DNA from: Fidelibacterota bacterium
GTDB lineage: Bacteria; Pseudomonadota; Alphaproteobacteria; Rhodospirillales; Rhodospirillaceae
Direction of reading: 5' to 3'
Length of the DNA stretch: 36,094 nucleotides
Assembly: GCA_947481595.1 (NCBI GenBank)
Contig: CANKHC010000009.1
Span: forward strand, 1 to 36,094
How positions within the stretch are numbered: position 1 is the first letter of the stretch; every line of letters starts with the position of its first letter. Both the position numbers and the translations under genes were made by a program. Positions 15,765-23,868 of this stretch are shown in pieces. A model generated the notes under the pieces. That model saw nothing but the letters and a program-made list of their open reading frames with translations, was not told where the DNA came from and did not search any database.

Positions 15765-16487
15765 GTGCCGCCAACAGCCGATCGATCACAAGACCAGGCC
15801 GCCCCCTACCCGCCCCACATCCTCGTGGTCGACGACGACACGCGTATCCGCAATCTTCTCCGGAAATTCCTGACCGACAACGGCTACATGGTGACCACCG
15901 CCGCCGACGCCGCCGAGGCGCGCCGGCAGTTGGCGGCCTTGCAGTTCGACCTGCTGGTGGTCGACGTGATGATGCCGGGTGAGGATGGACTCTCTCTGAC
16001 CAAAGGGGTGCGCAAGGACAGCGCCGTGCCGATCCTCATGCTCACCGCCATGGGCGAGTCCGCCGACCGCATCAACGGGCTTGAACTCGGGGTCGATGAC
16101 TACATGGCCAAGCCCTTTGAGCCGAAGGAGCTGGTCTTGCGCATCGCGTCGATCTTGCGGCGCGCGCCGCCGGTTGAGGCGCCGGCGAAGATGGAGCTGC
16201 GCCTTGGAGAATGCCGCTATGACCTGGCCCGCCAGAAGCTGAGCCGGAGCGGGGCACCCGTACACTTGACCAGCGGCGAGGCTGAGCTTCTGCGCATCCT
16301 CGCCCAGCACGCCGGCAGGCCGGTGGACCGCGCCCTGCTCGCCGTGGCCGGTGACGGCGACGCCAACCCCCGCACCATCGACGTGCAGATCACGCGTTTG
16401 CGCCGTAAACTGGAGGCTGACTCGCGCCAGCCGCGCTACCTCCAGACCGTGCGCGGGCTCGGCTACATGCTGAGGCCAGACCCGTGA
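15765..16487 (+). CDS. OmpR-family response regulator (PetR-like)
   Basis: A 240-residue two-component regulator. The receiver domain (about 18-133) has the acidic pair in ILVVDDDTRIRN, phospho-acceptor Asp67 in LLVVDVMMPGEDG, Thr in LMLTAMGE and Lys116 in DDYMAKPFEP. The winged-helix DNA-binding domain (about 148-238) ends with TIDVQITRLRRKLEAD and YLQTVRGLGYML. The GTG start at 15765 follows an AAGGGA ribosome site at the marR stop; earlier in-frame codons would overlap marR. The partner kinase gene starts 10 bp downstream. Related regulators of the bc1 cluster in Rhodobacter are called PetR; orthology is inferred from context. Confidence 0.93.
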   Translation: MPPTADRSQDQAAPYPPHILVVDDDTRIRNLLRKFLTDNGYMVTTAADAAEARRQLAALQFDLLVVDVMMPGEDGLSLTKGVRKDSAVPILMLTAMGESADRINGLELGVDDYMAKPFEPKELVLRIASILRRAPPVEAPAKMELRLGECRYDLARQKLSRSGAPVHLTSGEAELLRILAQHAGRPVDRALLAVAGDGDANPRTIDVQITRLRRKLEADSRQPRYLQTVRGLGYMLRPDP

Positions 16488-16497
16488 CAAGAATTCC

Positions 16498-17913
16498 ATG
16501 AGCGACAAGCCCATAAACTTAGGTGCACGCCCACCCGCGCAGATCATGCCGGCGCCCGGCTTGCTGAAGTGGCTGGAGCCCGGCGCGCTGGACAAGGTGA
16601 TGCCGCGCACGCTGATGGCGCGCGTCAGCCTGACCATCGTTGTGCCGCTGATCCTGGTGCAGCTGATCTCGACCTATGTTTTCTACGACAACCACTGGGA
16701 CACCATGTCGCGGCGCATGTCCGCCGACCTCGCCGGCGACGTGGCCGCGGTGCAGGCGGTCCTCGCCCAACAGGACACCGCGGAGCAGCGCGCGTGGCTT
16801 ACCGATACAGTGCGCCAGACTTTGGACCTCGGGGTGTCCTTCACGCCAGGCAGCGCGCTCACGTCAGGACGCAAGTTGGTCGGCAGCGAAGCAGACGCAT
16901 CGGACGTTCTCGAGCGCGCACTTTGGCAGTCCTTGCAGAAACCCTTCACCATCGACACGCTGCAATACCGCACCGAGCGCTTGGTGGCGATCCAGGTGCA
17001 GGTCGAAAACGGCGTGATGCAGATCCTGGTGCCGCGCAGCCGCATCTTCGGGAACAACTCGACCTACGTCTTCGTGATCTGGATGGTGGGATCAAGCATG
17101 CTGCTGTTCGGCGTGGCCACCGCATACCTGCGCGGCCAGGTGCGCGCCGTGCGCCGCCTGGCGCAGGCCGCCGACTCCTTCGGCAAAGGCCGCGAAGTGC
17201 CCGACTTCCCCGCCGAAGGTGCTTTCGAAGTGCGCCAGGCCGCGCGCGCCTTCAACATCATGCGTGACCGCATTCAAAGGCAGATCACCCAGCGCACCGA
17301 CATGCTGGCGGGTGTGTCGCATGACCTGCGCACGCCGCTGACACGCATGAAACTGCAGCTCGCCATGATGGGCACGGCGACCGCCGAGGATGTTGCAGCG
17401 CTGCGCGACGACTTGGGCGAGATGGAGCGCATGCTCGAGGCCTATCTCGCCTTTGCCCGCGGCGACGGGGCCGAAGAAGCAACGCCCACCGACGTCGCAG
17501 AACTGCTGGAAGACGTCGTTGGCCGCTTTCGCCGCGAGGGGGCGAACATCAGCCTTAACGTCACCGCCCTACCCCTCCGCGCGGCCATGAAACCCATCGC
17601 TTTTGAGCGCTGCCTGGGCAATCTCATCGGCAATGCCGTGCGCTACGGCACGAACGTGGTTGTGAGTGCTGCGCGCAGTGGCAACTTCCTGACACTGACC
17701 GTCGATGATGACGGCCCCGGCATCGCGCCGGAAAAACGCGAAGAGGCCTTCCGCGCCTTCACCCGCCTTGAGCCCTCGCGCAATCCCAAGACCGGCGGCA
17801 TTGGGCTAGGCCTCACCATCACCCGCGACATCGTGCGCGGCATGGGCGGCGAGATCGCCCTGGAAGACAGCCCGGCCGGCGGTCTCAGGGCAAACCTCAA
17901 GATACCGCTCTGA
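16498..17913 (+). CDS. EnvZ-type sensor histidine kinase
   Basis: A 471-residue membrane kinase. Transmembrane helix 1 is at about 41-63, a periplasmic sensor region of ~125 residues follows, helix 2 is at about 188-210, then comes a HAMP linker (about 210-264). The phospho-acceptor His275 lies in LAGVSHDLRTPLTRMKLQL. The ATP-binding domain has CLGNLIGNAVRYG (N box), LTVDDDGPGIAPEKREE (G1) and KTGGIGLGLTITRDI (G2). It is an EnvZ-like kinase by these motifs and surely the partner of the regulator encoded just upstream. The signal sensed is unknown. All catalytic motifs are intact. Confidence 0.95.
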   Translation: MSDKPINLGARPPAQIMPAPGLLKWLEPGALDKVMPRTLMARVSLTIVVPLILVQLISTYVFYDNHWDTMSRRMSADLAGDVAAVQAVLAQQDTAEQRAWLTDTVRQTLDLGVSFTPGSALTSGRKLVGSEADASDVLERALWQSLQKPFTIDTLQYRTERLVAIQVQVENGVMQILVPRSRIFGNNSTYVFVIWMVGSSMLLFGVATAYLRGQVRAVRRLAQAADSFGKGREVPDFPAEGAFEVRQAARAFNIMRDRIQRQITQRTDMLAGVSHDLRTPLTRMKLQLAMMGTATAEDVAALRDDLGEMERMLEAYLAFARGDGAEEATPTDVAELLEDVVGRFRREGANISLNVTALPLRAAMKPIAFERCLGNLIGNAVRYGTNVVVSAARSGNFLTLTVDDDGPGIAPEKREEAFRAFTRLEPSRNPKTGGIGLGLTITRDIVRGMGGEIALEDSPAGGLRANLKIPL

Positions 17914-17944
17914 CGTCAGCCTGAAGGCGGCTATATTTGCCGTC

Positions 17945-18517
17945 ATGGCGCTCCTCTCCCGAGACCGCTGGTGGCCGCTGGGCATTCGTGTCCTGGTGTA
18001 CGGCAGCTTGAGTGCGGTGATCTTCACGCTTCAGCCGCTGCCGCGCTGCTACTTCAATGTCCTGCGCGAGACCAGCGTGATCGCGCCCTGCCTTACGACG
18101 GGCGAAAACATTTTTTTGCGGGCGCGCTACCGGGCTTATGCCTTGGTGATCGCGGCGGACAAATTCAAGGCCGCCGGCCGGCTTGCCGAAGCGGTCAGCG
18201 CCAGCGAACGCGCCTTTGCGCTCGATCCGAAGATGGAAGGCGGCGCCTACCAAGTGCTTGAAATGCTGGTCGCCGCCGGGCGCAGCCAGCGCGCCATCAA
18301 GAACTACGCCAATGCCATGAGCCACTTCTCGCACGCGCTCGACTACGCGCCTGATCATCCCGTCGTGCTGATGGAGCGCGCGCAGGCCTATCTAGAAATC
18401 GCCGCCTTCGACCGCGCGGTCGCCGATGTCGAGCGCGTCATCGCGTTGCGCCCGCAGGACGGCAGCGCTTACCGCCTGCGCGCGCAGTTGATCAAGCTGC
18501 AGGACGCCGCGCCCTAA
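17945..18517 (+). CDS. Membrane-anchored TPR protein
   Basis: A 190-residue protein. A hydrophobic segment (about 12-30, GIRVLVYGSLSAVIFTL) may anchor it in the membrane or act as a signal. The remainder contains tetratricopeptide-type helical pairs: GRLAEAVSASERAFALDPK, KNYANAMSHFSHALDYAPDHPV and AAFDRAVADVERVIALRPQDGSAY. Such repeats bind other proteins. It starts 31 bp after the kinase gene on the same strand, so it may belong to the same transcript, but no role is known. A repeat-type stem-loop follows its stop. Confidence 0.75.
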   Translation: MALLSRDRWWPLGIRVLVYGSLSAVIFTLQPLPRCYFNVLRETSVIAPCLTTGENIFLRARYRAYALVIAADKFKAAGRLAEAVSASERAFALDPKMEGGAYQVLEMLVAAGRSQRAIKNYANAMSHFSHALDYAPDHPVVLMERAQAYLEIAAFDRAVADVERVIALRPQDGSAYRLRAQLIKLQDAAP

Positions 18518-18543
18518 GCGTTGATTGGTTTTAATCGCAGCAA

Positions 18544-18608
18544 CCCCCTCACCCCAACCCTCTCCCCGCTGGGGAGAGGGTGCCGAGCGGAGCGAGGCGA
18601 TGAGGGGG
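18544..18608. repeat. Intergenic palindromic repeat / possible bidirectional terminator
   Basis: Nested perfect inverted repeats: an outer stem CCCCCTCA (18544-18551) / TGAGGGGG (18601-18608) and an inner stem CCCTCTCCCC (18558-18567) / GGGGAGAGGG (18571-18580) with a GCT loop. The CTCACCCCAACCCTCTCCCC pattern is a widespread dispersed bacterial intergenic repeat as I recall it. It sits between the convergent TPR and DUF817 genes, where it could end both transcripts, although it lacks uridine runs. Confidence 0.75.
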
Positions 18609-18633
18609 AGATTCAACTTCATCAAATCTTGCT

Positions 18634-19479
18634 TTAGCGGGGCTTGGACGTGGGGAATACCTGCTTCAAGGCAGCCACGATGATGAAGCTGATGATCACC
18701 AGCAGCATCCACGAGCTGATCTTGTTGGGCCCGACGATGGCCCATTGCTGCTGTTGATGGGGATAAACCCACGCGCCGAAGAACGTCGCGATGTTTTCGG
18801 CGATCCAGATGAAGAACCCCACCAGGAAGAAGGCCAGCGTCACCGGCATGGACCGCTCGGCGGTCAACACGGTGAAGTGCACGCGCGCGCGCCAGAACAA
18901 CACCAGGACGGCAGCCGCCAGATACCAGCGCACGTCCATGACGTAGTGATTGGTGAAGAAGTTGGCGTAGATCGCCACCGACAGCAGCACCGCCACCGGG
19001 AGATTGGGAAACCGGCTGACGCGCACGTCGAGGATGCGCCACGCCTGCATCAGGTAGCTCGCCACCGCGGCGTACATGAAGCCGCTGTAGAGAGGCACGG
19101 TGCCGATGCGGAAGAAGGCCGGCTCGGGGTAGCTCCATGAGCCGACTTCGGGCGAGGTCTTGAAGAGCTCCAGGCCCATGCCGATGGCGTGAAAGAGCGA
19201 CAGCACCGCCACTTCGCGCCAGGTTTCCAGGCGTGCTGCGATCAAAGCAAGCTGGATGACGATGGCGCCCAGGAACAGGAAGTCGTAGCGCGCGAGGCCG
19301 GGGATCTGGATGTGACCGGAGATCAGCAGGAGGAAGAGAAAAGAGCCGGCGAAAACGCAGGCGGCCAGTTCCTTCAGCCCGAACCAGACGAACTCGTGCA
19401 GATAGCCGGCCCAGCGCGGTCCGAGCAAGGGTGTCACCCGGTCGCGGGCGAGCTCCAGCGTGCGGACAACGGCGTTCAC
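18634..19479 (-). CDS. DUF817 family integral membrane protein
   Basis: A 281-residue protein with about eight hydrophobic helices and short loops. It matches the DUF817 family by its pattern: FVWFGLKELAACVFAG, LARYDFLFLGAIVIQ, LELFKTSPEVGSWSYPEP, PLYSGFMYAAVASYLMQAW, NHYVMDVRWYL, FFIWIAENIATFFGAWVYPHQ and WMLLVIISFIIVAALK. Function is unknown; the family resembles other small integral membrane enzymes or transporters of undefined activity. The start used is GTG at 19479, 14 bp after the COQ9/TetR-like gene, with a poor ribosome site, so it probably depends on translation of the upstream gene. Confidence 0.85.
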   Translation of the reverse strand: MNAVVRTLELARDRVTPLLGPRWAGYLHEFVWFGLKELAACVFAGSFLFLLLISGHIQIPGLARYDFLFLGAIVIQLALIAARLETWREVAVLSLFHAIGMGLELFKTSPEVGSWSYPEPAFFRIGTVPLYSGFMYAAVASYLMQAWRILDVRVSRFPNLPVAVLLSVAIYANFFTNHYVMDVRWYLAAAVLVLFWRARVHFTVLTAERSMPVTLAFFLVGFFIWIAENIATFFGAWVYPHQQQQWAIVGPNKISSWMLLVIISFIIVAALKQVFPTSKPR

Positions 19480-19493
19480 GTTCAGAACCGGCG

Positions 19494-20132
19494 TTAGGCG
19501 GCTTCGGGTTCCTCAGCCTTGCGCCCACGCCAGCGCGCCATGCCGGCCAGTTTCTCGGCGCGGTCCAGCGCCCGGTCGAGGGCGGCCATGGTCTTGGAGA
19601 GATCCGTGCTGTCGTCGGTCATCCAGGCGCGCAGCGCCGCCGCCGCGACCGCTTTCAATCCGGCGACGCGCAAACAGCCAATGGGTCCGCTGGTGTTGAC
19701 GCCGGCAGCTTCCAGCATCATCACGAAGGACTTCTTCAGCCGGCAGAGGCCGACAAAGGCCGTGGCTGGATCGCGCGCGACACCGCTGATCACCGCCTTG
19801 GCCTCTTCGCGGCGCTCATTCATCGCATCAAAGCGGCGCATCAGGATTTCGAACAGCCGGTCGCGCGAGGATTCCTCCGGCGCCGCTTTGCCGGGGCGGA
19901 TGGTGCGCTCGTCGATCTGGTCGATGAACTTCACCAGCAGCTTGGCCTTGTTGGGCACTTCCAGCAGAACGTCGCCAAGGCTCATGCCGGCGCGGCTTGC
20001 CACGGCTTCCATGCTCACCTGCCGCCAGCCCGAGGCCAGGGCTTCGTCGAGCGCGGCGTCGATCACGCGCTCCAGCGGCGTTCCCGCCTTTTCCTTCTTG
20101 GCTGTCTTCTTCGCAGATTTCTTGGTCGCCAT
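19494..20132 (-). CDS. TetR-fold protein, COQ9-like or TetR regulator
   Basis: A 212-residue protein. A lysine/alanine-rich tail (1-16) precedes a TetR-type N-terminal fold: VIDAALDEALASGWRQVSMEAVASRAGMSLGDVL. The next part, SRDRLFEILMRRFDAMNERRE, and the C-terminal RAWMTDDSTDLSKTMAALDR pattern resemble COQ9 (RpsU-divergently-named TetR-fold lipid-binding proteins that assist ubiquinone hydroxylation) at least as much as DNA-binding TetR regulators. Which role applies cannot be decided here. It is translated from a strong GGAGG site, 15 bp after proC. A gene for UbiK, another ubiquinone-synthesis factor, heads the same minus-strand run, which favours the COQ9-like reading. Confidence 0.7.
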   Translation of the reverse strand: MATKKSAKKTAKKEKAGTPLERVIDAALDEALASGWRQVSMEAVASRAGMSLGDVLLEVPNKAKLLVKFIDQIDERTIRPGKAAPEESSRDRLFEILMRRFDAMNERREEAKAVISGVARDPATAFVGLCRLKKSFVMMLEAAGVNTSGPIGCLRVAGLKAVAAAALRAWMTDDSTDLSKTMAALDRALDRAEKLAGMARWRGRKAEEPEAA

Positions 20133-20147
20133 GACAACCTCCGTGTT

Positions 20148-20966
20148 TTAACCGGCAAGTTCTTTTGAGCGTTTGGTCGCCTGGGCAACCGCTTGCTCCA
20201 TCAACGCCGGCACACCGCCGGCGCCCATCAATATTTCCAACGCCGCGGCGGTCGTCCCGCCCGGGCTGGTGACATTCTTGCGGAGTTGCTCGGGCGGCGT
20301 CGCCGCCTGGGCTTCCATCAGCGCACCCGATCCCGCAATGGTCGCGCGGGCGAGGCGTGTGGCGAGGTCCGCCGGCAGGCCCGCTTTGATCCCGGCATCG
20401 CGCATGGCTTCCGCCAGGAGAAAGACATAAGCCGGGCCGCTGCCCGACACCGCCGTGACGGCATCCATCTGCGTTTCGTCGGCGAGCCACTCGACTTGGC
20501 CGACCGCCGACATCAGCACTTCGCAGACCCGCCGTTGTACGGCGCTCACGGCAGGGGCGGCGTACAGCACACTGATCGCGCGGCCGATGGCAGCAGGCGT
20601 ATTGGGCATGGCGCGCACGACGGCGTCGGTGCCGAGGCGCTCGCGGAAATAGCCCGTGGTCTTTCCGGCGATCACCGACAGGATCACCGGCTGCTGTGCG
20701 ACGAGAGTTTTGTATTCCGGCACGACGGAATCGGCGATCTGCGGCTTGACCGCGAACAGGATGACATCGGGGTGGAAATCGCGCGGCACGTCGCGCACGC
20801 TGGCGACACAGCCGAGGGCGCGGTGGGTTTTGCAGGGGCTGACCGCGTCGCGGCCGGCGGGCTCGACCACCATGGCGTCGACGGGCAAAAGGCCGCGCTT
20901 GAACCAGCCTTCGAGCAGCGCACCACCCATTTTGCCGCAGCCGACGAGAAGTATCGTGCCTTCCAT
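20148..20966 (-). CDS. proC: Pyrroline-5-carboxylate reductase
   Basis: A 272-residue enzyme that reduces pyrroline-5-carboxylate to proline with NAD(P)H. The N-terminal Rossmann motif is ILLVGCGKMGGALLEGW. LFAVKPQIADSVV, VRAMPNTPAAIGRAISVLYA, AVSGSGPAYVFLLAEAM and the C-terminal signature VTSPGGTTAAALEIL are all characteristic. ATG at 20966 is used; a TTG two codons upstream is also in frame. It lies between a YbjN-like gene (67 bp upstream) and the TetR-fold gene (15 bp downstream) on the same strand, so it is probably part of one transcript. Confidence 0.96.
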   Translation of the reverse strand: MEGTILLVGCGKMGGALLEGWFKRGLLPVDAMVVEPAGRDAVSPCKTHRALGCVASVRDVPRDFHPDVILFAVKPQIADSVVPEYKTLVAQQPVILSVIAGKTTGYFRERLGTDAVVRAMPNTPAAIGRAISVLYAAPAVSAVQRRVCEVLMSAVGQVEWLADETQMDAVTAVSGSGPAYVFLLAEAMRDAGIKAGLPADLATRLARATIAGSGALMEAQAATPPEQLRKNVTSPGGTTAAALEILMGAGGVPALMEQAVAQATKRSKELAG

Positions 20967-21033
20967 GGGCAAACGATAGCACCCGCCTCGCGGCCTGCTA
21001 AGTGGTTAGTGAACGCTCGCGGATTACGTCTGG

Positions 21034-21537
21034 TTAGGCTTCGCCAACAGTGTCCAGCAGCGAGCTGGCGATGGCGTCCTCGGCGGTGCGGCCGCCCCAG
21101 ATAACGAACTGGAACGCCGGGTAGTAGCGCTCGCATTCAGCCATGGCGAGTTCCATCAGCTCGCCAATGGCATCGGGTTCGACGCAGTCCTTCAGCCGTA
21201 CCGTGTGGCGGAACATCGGGATGCCTTCTTCGACCCACAAGGCGAAGTGGCCCATCCACAGGCGTTCGTTGAGCTTGGCCAAGAGTTCGTAGATCTGGCC
21301 GCGAAGCTTGGGTTGGACGCGCATGTCCAGGGCACAGGAGAAATGCAGCGCCTGAAGATCCTCGGACCAGGCGAAGAACATGCCGTAGTCACACCAGCTT
21401 CCGGGAGCTTCGACGGCGAGTTCGGTATCACAGCGCCGGTCGTAGACCCATTCCTTGCCGGCGATCACTTCTTCGATGAGTTCGATGGGATTGCTGACCG
21501 CCGTCGTCGTGGTGCGGCGCTGCGTGCTCGACTGCAT
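21034..21537 (-). CDS. YbjN domain-containing protein
   Basis: A 167-residue cytoplasmic protein. Most of its length (about 17-150) matches the YbjN fold, related to type III secretion chaperones: NPIELIEEVIAGKEWVYDRRCDTELAVEAPGSWCDYGMFFAWSED describes the start (conserved Trp/Tyr positions), with LRGQIYELLAKLNERLWMGHFALW and a final helix. No enzymatic motif is present; in enterobacteria YbjN affects motility and stress behaviour, but its molecular role is unclear. It precedes proC on the same strand. The 188 bp upstream hold four GANTC sites. Confidence 0.88.
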   Translation of the reverse strand: MQSSTQRRTTTTAVSNPIELIEEVIAGKEWVYDRRCDTELAVEAPGSWCDYGMFFAWSEDLQALHFSCALDMRVQPKLRGQIYELLAKLNERLWMGHFALWVEEGIPMFRHTVRLKDCVEPDAIGELMELAMAECERYYPAFQFVIWGGRTAEDAIASSLLDTVGEA

Positions 21538-21600
21538 TCAATGACCCCCGAAACTACCCCTGGGCCGCGTCGGACCTGATCCCAAGAGACCTAAGTCCGA

Positions 21601-21711
21601 GATTCAAGATATAGTAGGGGTTCGGGGGTCGCAACACAAAATCGTGAATGATTCCACGGAGTCGCGGGTCATAGGCCCACAATGCCTGTGGACAGTTTCG
21701 CTAAGGGATTC
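21601..21711. promoter_or_regulatory. Cluster of four GANTC methylation sites
   Basis: GATTC at 21601-21605, GATTC at 21650-21654, GAGTC at 21659-21663 and GATTC at 21707-21711 lie between ubiK and the ybjN-like gene. GANTC is the target of the cell-cycle methylase CcrM in many alphaproteobacteria, and clusters in promoters can couple transcription to replication through GcrA. Control of the downstream genes in this way is an inference. Confidence 0.45.
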
Positions 21712-21725
21712 TGGTTGCTCGAAAA

Positions 21726-21986
21726 TCAGCCGCCGCTCTTGCGCGCGAGAATTTTTTCGAGCTCCGCGACGCGCGCCGCCAGTTTCTCTTGCTCGGTGCG
21801 CGCGGCGGCAGCCATCGCCGCGACAGCGTCGAACTCTTCGCGCCGCACAAAGTTGCCTTCGGCCATGAAACGCTCGAAGCGGTCGCGCACCAGGGCTTCG
21901 ATCTCCTGCTTCAAGCCGCCCAGCGCGCTGAGGGCCCCGCCGGCCACCTTGGCGAGGTCGTCGAAGATGCGGTTCTGGCTTTGCAT
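21726..21986 (-). CDS. ubiK: Ubiquinone biosynthesis accessory factor UbiK
   Basis: An 86-residue protein of the BMFP/YqiC family. The N-terminus QSQNRIFDDLAKVAGGALSALGGLKQEIE is an amphipathic membrane-binding helix, and the C-terminal part, ending EEFDAVAAMAAAARTEQEKLAARVAELEKILAR by description, is a coiled coil that trimerises. UbiK stabilises the soluble ubiquinone-synthesis metabolon with UbiJ in enterobacteria. A GGAGAG ribosome site precedes the ATG. It is divergent from hldD (49 bp between starts). Confidence 0.9.
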   Translation of the reverse strand: MQSQNRIFDDLAKVAGGALSALGGLKQEIEALVRDRFERFMAEGNFVRREEFDAVAAMAAAARTEQEKLAARVAELEKILARKSGG

Positions 21987-22035
21987 GACAGCTCTCCATC
22001 AATTGAAGCCCTAATATTGGCGTTCAGGAGCTTCG

Positions 22036-23064
22036 ATGCAAGTTGGCGCAGGCGGCGTCCTCAGGCATAACCCCCACATGTATGTCGTCACCGGCGGCGC
22101 CGGATTCATCGGGTCTAACCTGCTCGCGGTGATGGAAGCGCGCGGGATGGGTCCGCTGGCGGTCATCGACCGCTGCGACAGTCCGCATAAGAGCCGCAAT
22201 CTGGCCAAGCGGACCCTGGCCCATGTCATCGCCCCCGAGCAGACCTTCACGTTCCTGGACGAACAGGCCGAGACTGTGACGGCCGTGTTTCACCTGGGCG
22301 CACTGACCTCGACCACGGAGCGCGATGTGGAGAAGCTCAACGAGGTCAATGTGCGCCTGTCCCGCGCCTTGTGGACATGGTGTGCTCGCCGGCAGGTGCC
22401 TTTCGTCTATGCCTCGTCCGCGGCGACCTATGGGAATGGAGATAGCGGTTTTGACGATGACGGACGTATTGAGGCGCTCGCGCGTCTCAAGCCGCTCAAT
22501 CCGTACGGGGCCAGCAAACACGCCTTCGATTTGTGGGTAGCGCAGGACCTCGCCGCGCTCAATCCGCGCCCGCCGCTGTGGGCCGGGCTCAAGTTCTTCA
22601 ACGTCTACGGCGCCAACGAATTCCACAAAGGCAGCCAAGCGAGCCTGGTGCCGCAGATCTATCCCAAGGCGGCGGCGGGCGAAGCTTATGCGCTTTTCCG
22701 CTCGCACAATCCCGATTACGCCGACGGCGAACAGTTGCGCGACTTCATCTATGTCGACGATTGTTGTGACGTCATGCTCTGGCTCGCTGGGACGCGCCCC
22801 AAAAGCGGGCTCTATAACTTGGGCACCGGCACGGCGCGCAGCTTCAAGGACCTGGCGGCGGCGGTCTACCGTGCGAGCGGGCATCAGCCCAATATCACCT
22901 ACCGCGACACGCCCGCAGACATCCGCGGCCAATACCAGTACTTTACCGAGGCCGAGATGGGCCGCCTGCGCGCCGCCGGTTACACCAAAGCCTTCACCAC
23001 GCTGGAGGAGGGTGTGACCGCCACCGTGCAGAAATACCTGTCGCAACCCGATCCTTATCGTTGA
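22036..23064 (+). CDS. hldD: ADP-L-glycero-D-manno-heptose 6-epimerase
   Basis: A 342-residue extended SDR epimerase that supplies the heptose donor for lipopolysaccharide inner core. Motifs: YVVTGGAGFIGSNLL (nucleotide binding), FHLGALTSTTERD, FVYASSAATYGNG, PLNPYGASKHAFDLW (catalytic Tyr-x3-Lys), KFFNVYGANEFHKG and QLRDFIYVDDCCDVML. ATG at 22036 has a strong AGGAG site at 5 bases and is preferred; ATG at 22078, where most HldD proteins begin, has no good site and would remove 14 residues. lgt follows 3 bp after the stop. Confidence 0.94.
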   Translation: MQVGAGGVLRHNPHMYVVTGGAGFIGSNLLAVMEARGMGPLAVIDRCDSPHKSRNLAKRTLAHVIAPEQTFTFLDEQAETVTAVFHLGALTSTTERDVEKLNEVNVRLSRALWTWCARRQVPFVYASSAATYGNGDSGFDDDGRIEALARLKPLNPYGASKHAFDLWVAQDLAALNPRPPLWAGLKFFNVYGANEFHKGSQASLVPQIYPKAAAGEAYALFRSHNPDYADGEQLRDFIYVDDCCDVMLWLAGTRPKSGLYNLGTGTARSFKDLAAAVYRASGHQPNITYRDTPADIRGQYQYFTEAEMGRLRAAGYTKAFTTLEEGVTATVQKYLSQPDPYR

Positions 23065-23067
23065 GTC

Positions 23068-23868
23068 ATGTTAGCCCTCATCTTCCCCGCCATTGATCCC
23101 GTCATTGTCGAGATCGGCCCCTTCGCCATCCGCTGGTACGCGCTCGCCTACATCGCCGGGCTTTTCGGCGGCATCTGGTACGCGCGCTGGATGGTGAGGC
23201 ATGAGCCGCACCTGATGACGCCGTCGCAGGTGGACGACTTTCTGCTGTGGGTCCTAGGCGGCGTCGTTCTCGGCGGGCGACTGGGGTATGTGCTGTTCTA
23301 TAAACCGGCCGAATACCTCGCCAACCCGCTCGCCATTGTCAAAACCTGGGAGGGCGGCATGTCCTTCCACGGCGGTTTGCTGGGTGTGTCTCTGGCGATC
23401 ATCCTGTTCGCGCGCCACATCAAGACCGACAAGTGGTACGTGGCGGACTTGGTGGCATGCGCAGCGCCGATCGGTTTGGGATTGGGGCGCCTCGCCAACT
23501 TCGTCAACGGCGAGCTTTGGGGCCGCGTCGCCGATGTGCCCTGGGCCATGGTCTTCCCCGGCGGCGGGCCTGACCCGCGCCATCCCAGCCAGCTTTATCA
23601 AGCGGCCCTCGAAGGGCTCTTCCTATTCTTGCTCCTGCACTTTCTGTGGCGCAATGAAAGCATTCGCCGCCGCCCGGGCATCATCACCGGCGTCTTTTGG
23701 ATCGGTTACGGCGTGGTGCGCATCATTGGCGAATTCTTCCGCGAGCCCGACGCCTTCCTGGGCTTTCTCTTCGCCGGCGCGACCATGGGCCAGCTCTTGT
23801 CCGTGCCCATGGTGCTGTTCGGCCTGTTCTCCATCTGGCGGGCGCGGCGGGTTCCCGCCGCCCTATGA
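23068..23868 (+). CDS. lgt: Prolipoprotein diacylglyceryl transferase
   Basis: A 266-residue inner-membrane enzyme that moves diacylglyceryl from phosphatidylglycerol to the lipobox cysteine of prolipoproteins. Seven hydrophobic helices are visible. Family motifs: FAIRWYALAYIAGL, GGVVLGGRLGYVLFY, EGGMSFHGGLLGV (conserved His-Gly region), GLGLGRLANFVNGELWG (the Lgt signature, with essential Arg/Asn/Glu), PRHPSQLYQAALEG and GYGVVRIIGEFFREPD. Its TGA stop overlaps the ATG of the next gene (ATGA), so translation is coupled. Confidence 0.97.
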   Translation: MLALIFPAIDPVIVEIGPFAIRWYALAYIAGLFGGIWYARWMVRHEPHLMTPSQVDDFLLWVLGGVVLGGRLGYVLFYKPAEYLANPLAIVKTWEGGMSFHGGLLGVSLAIILFARHIKTDKWYVADLVACAAPIGLGLGRLANFVNGELWGRVADVPWAMVFPGGGPDPRHPSQLYQAALEGLFLFLLLHFLWRNESIRRRPGIITGVFWIGYGVVRIIGEFFREPDAFLGFLFAGATMGQLLSVPMVLFGLFSIWRARRVPAAL

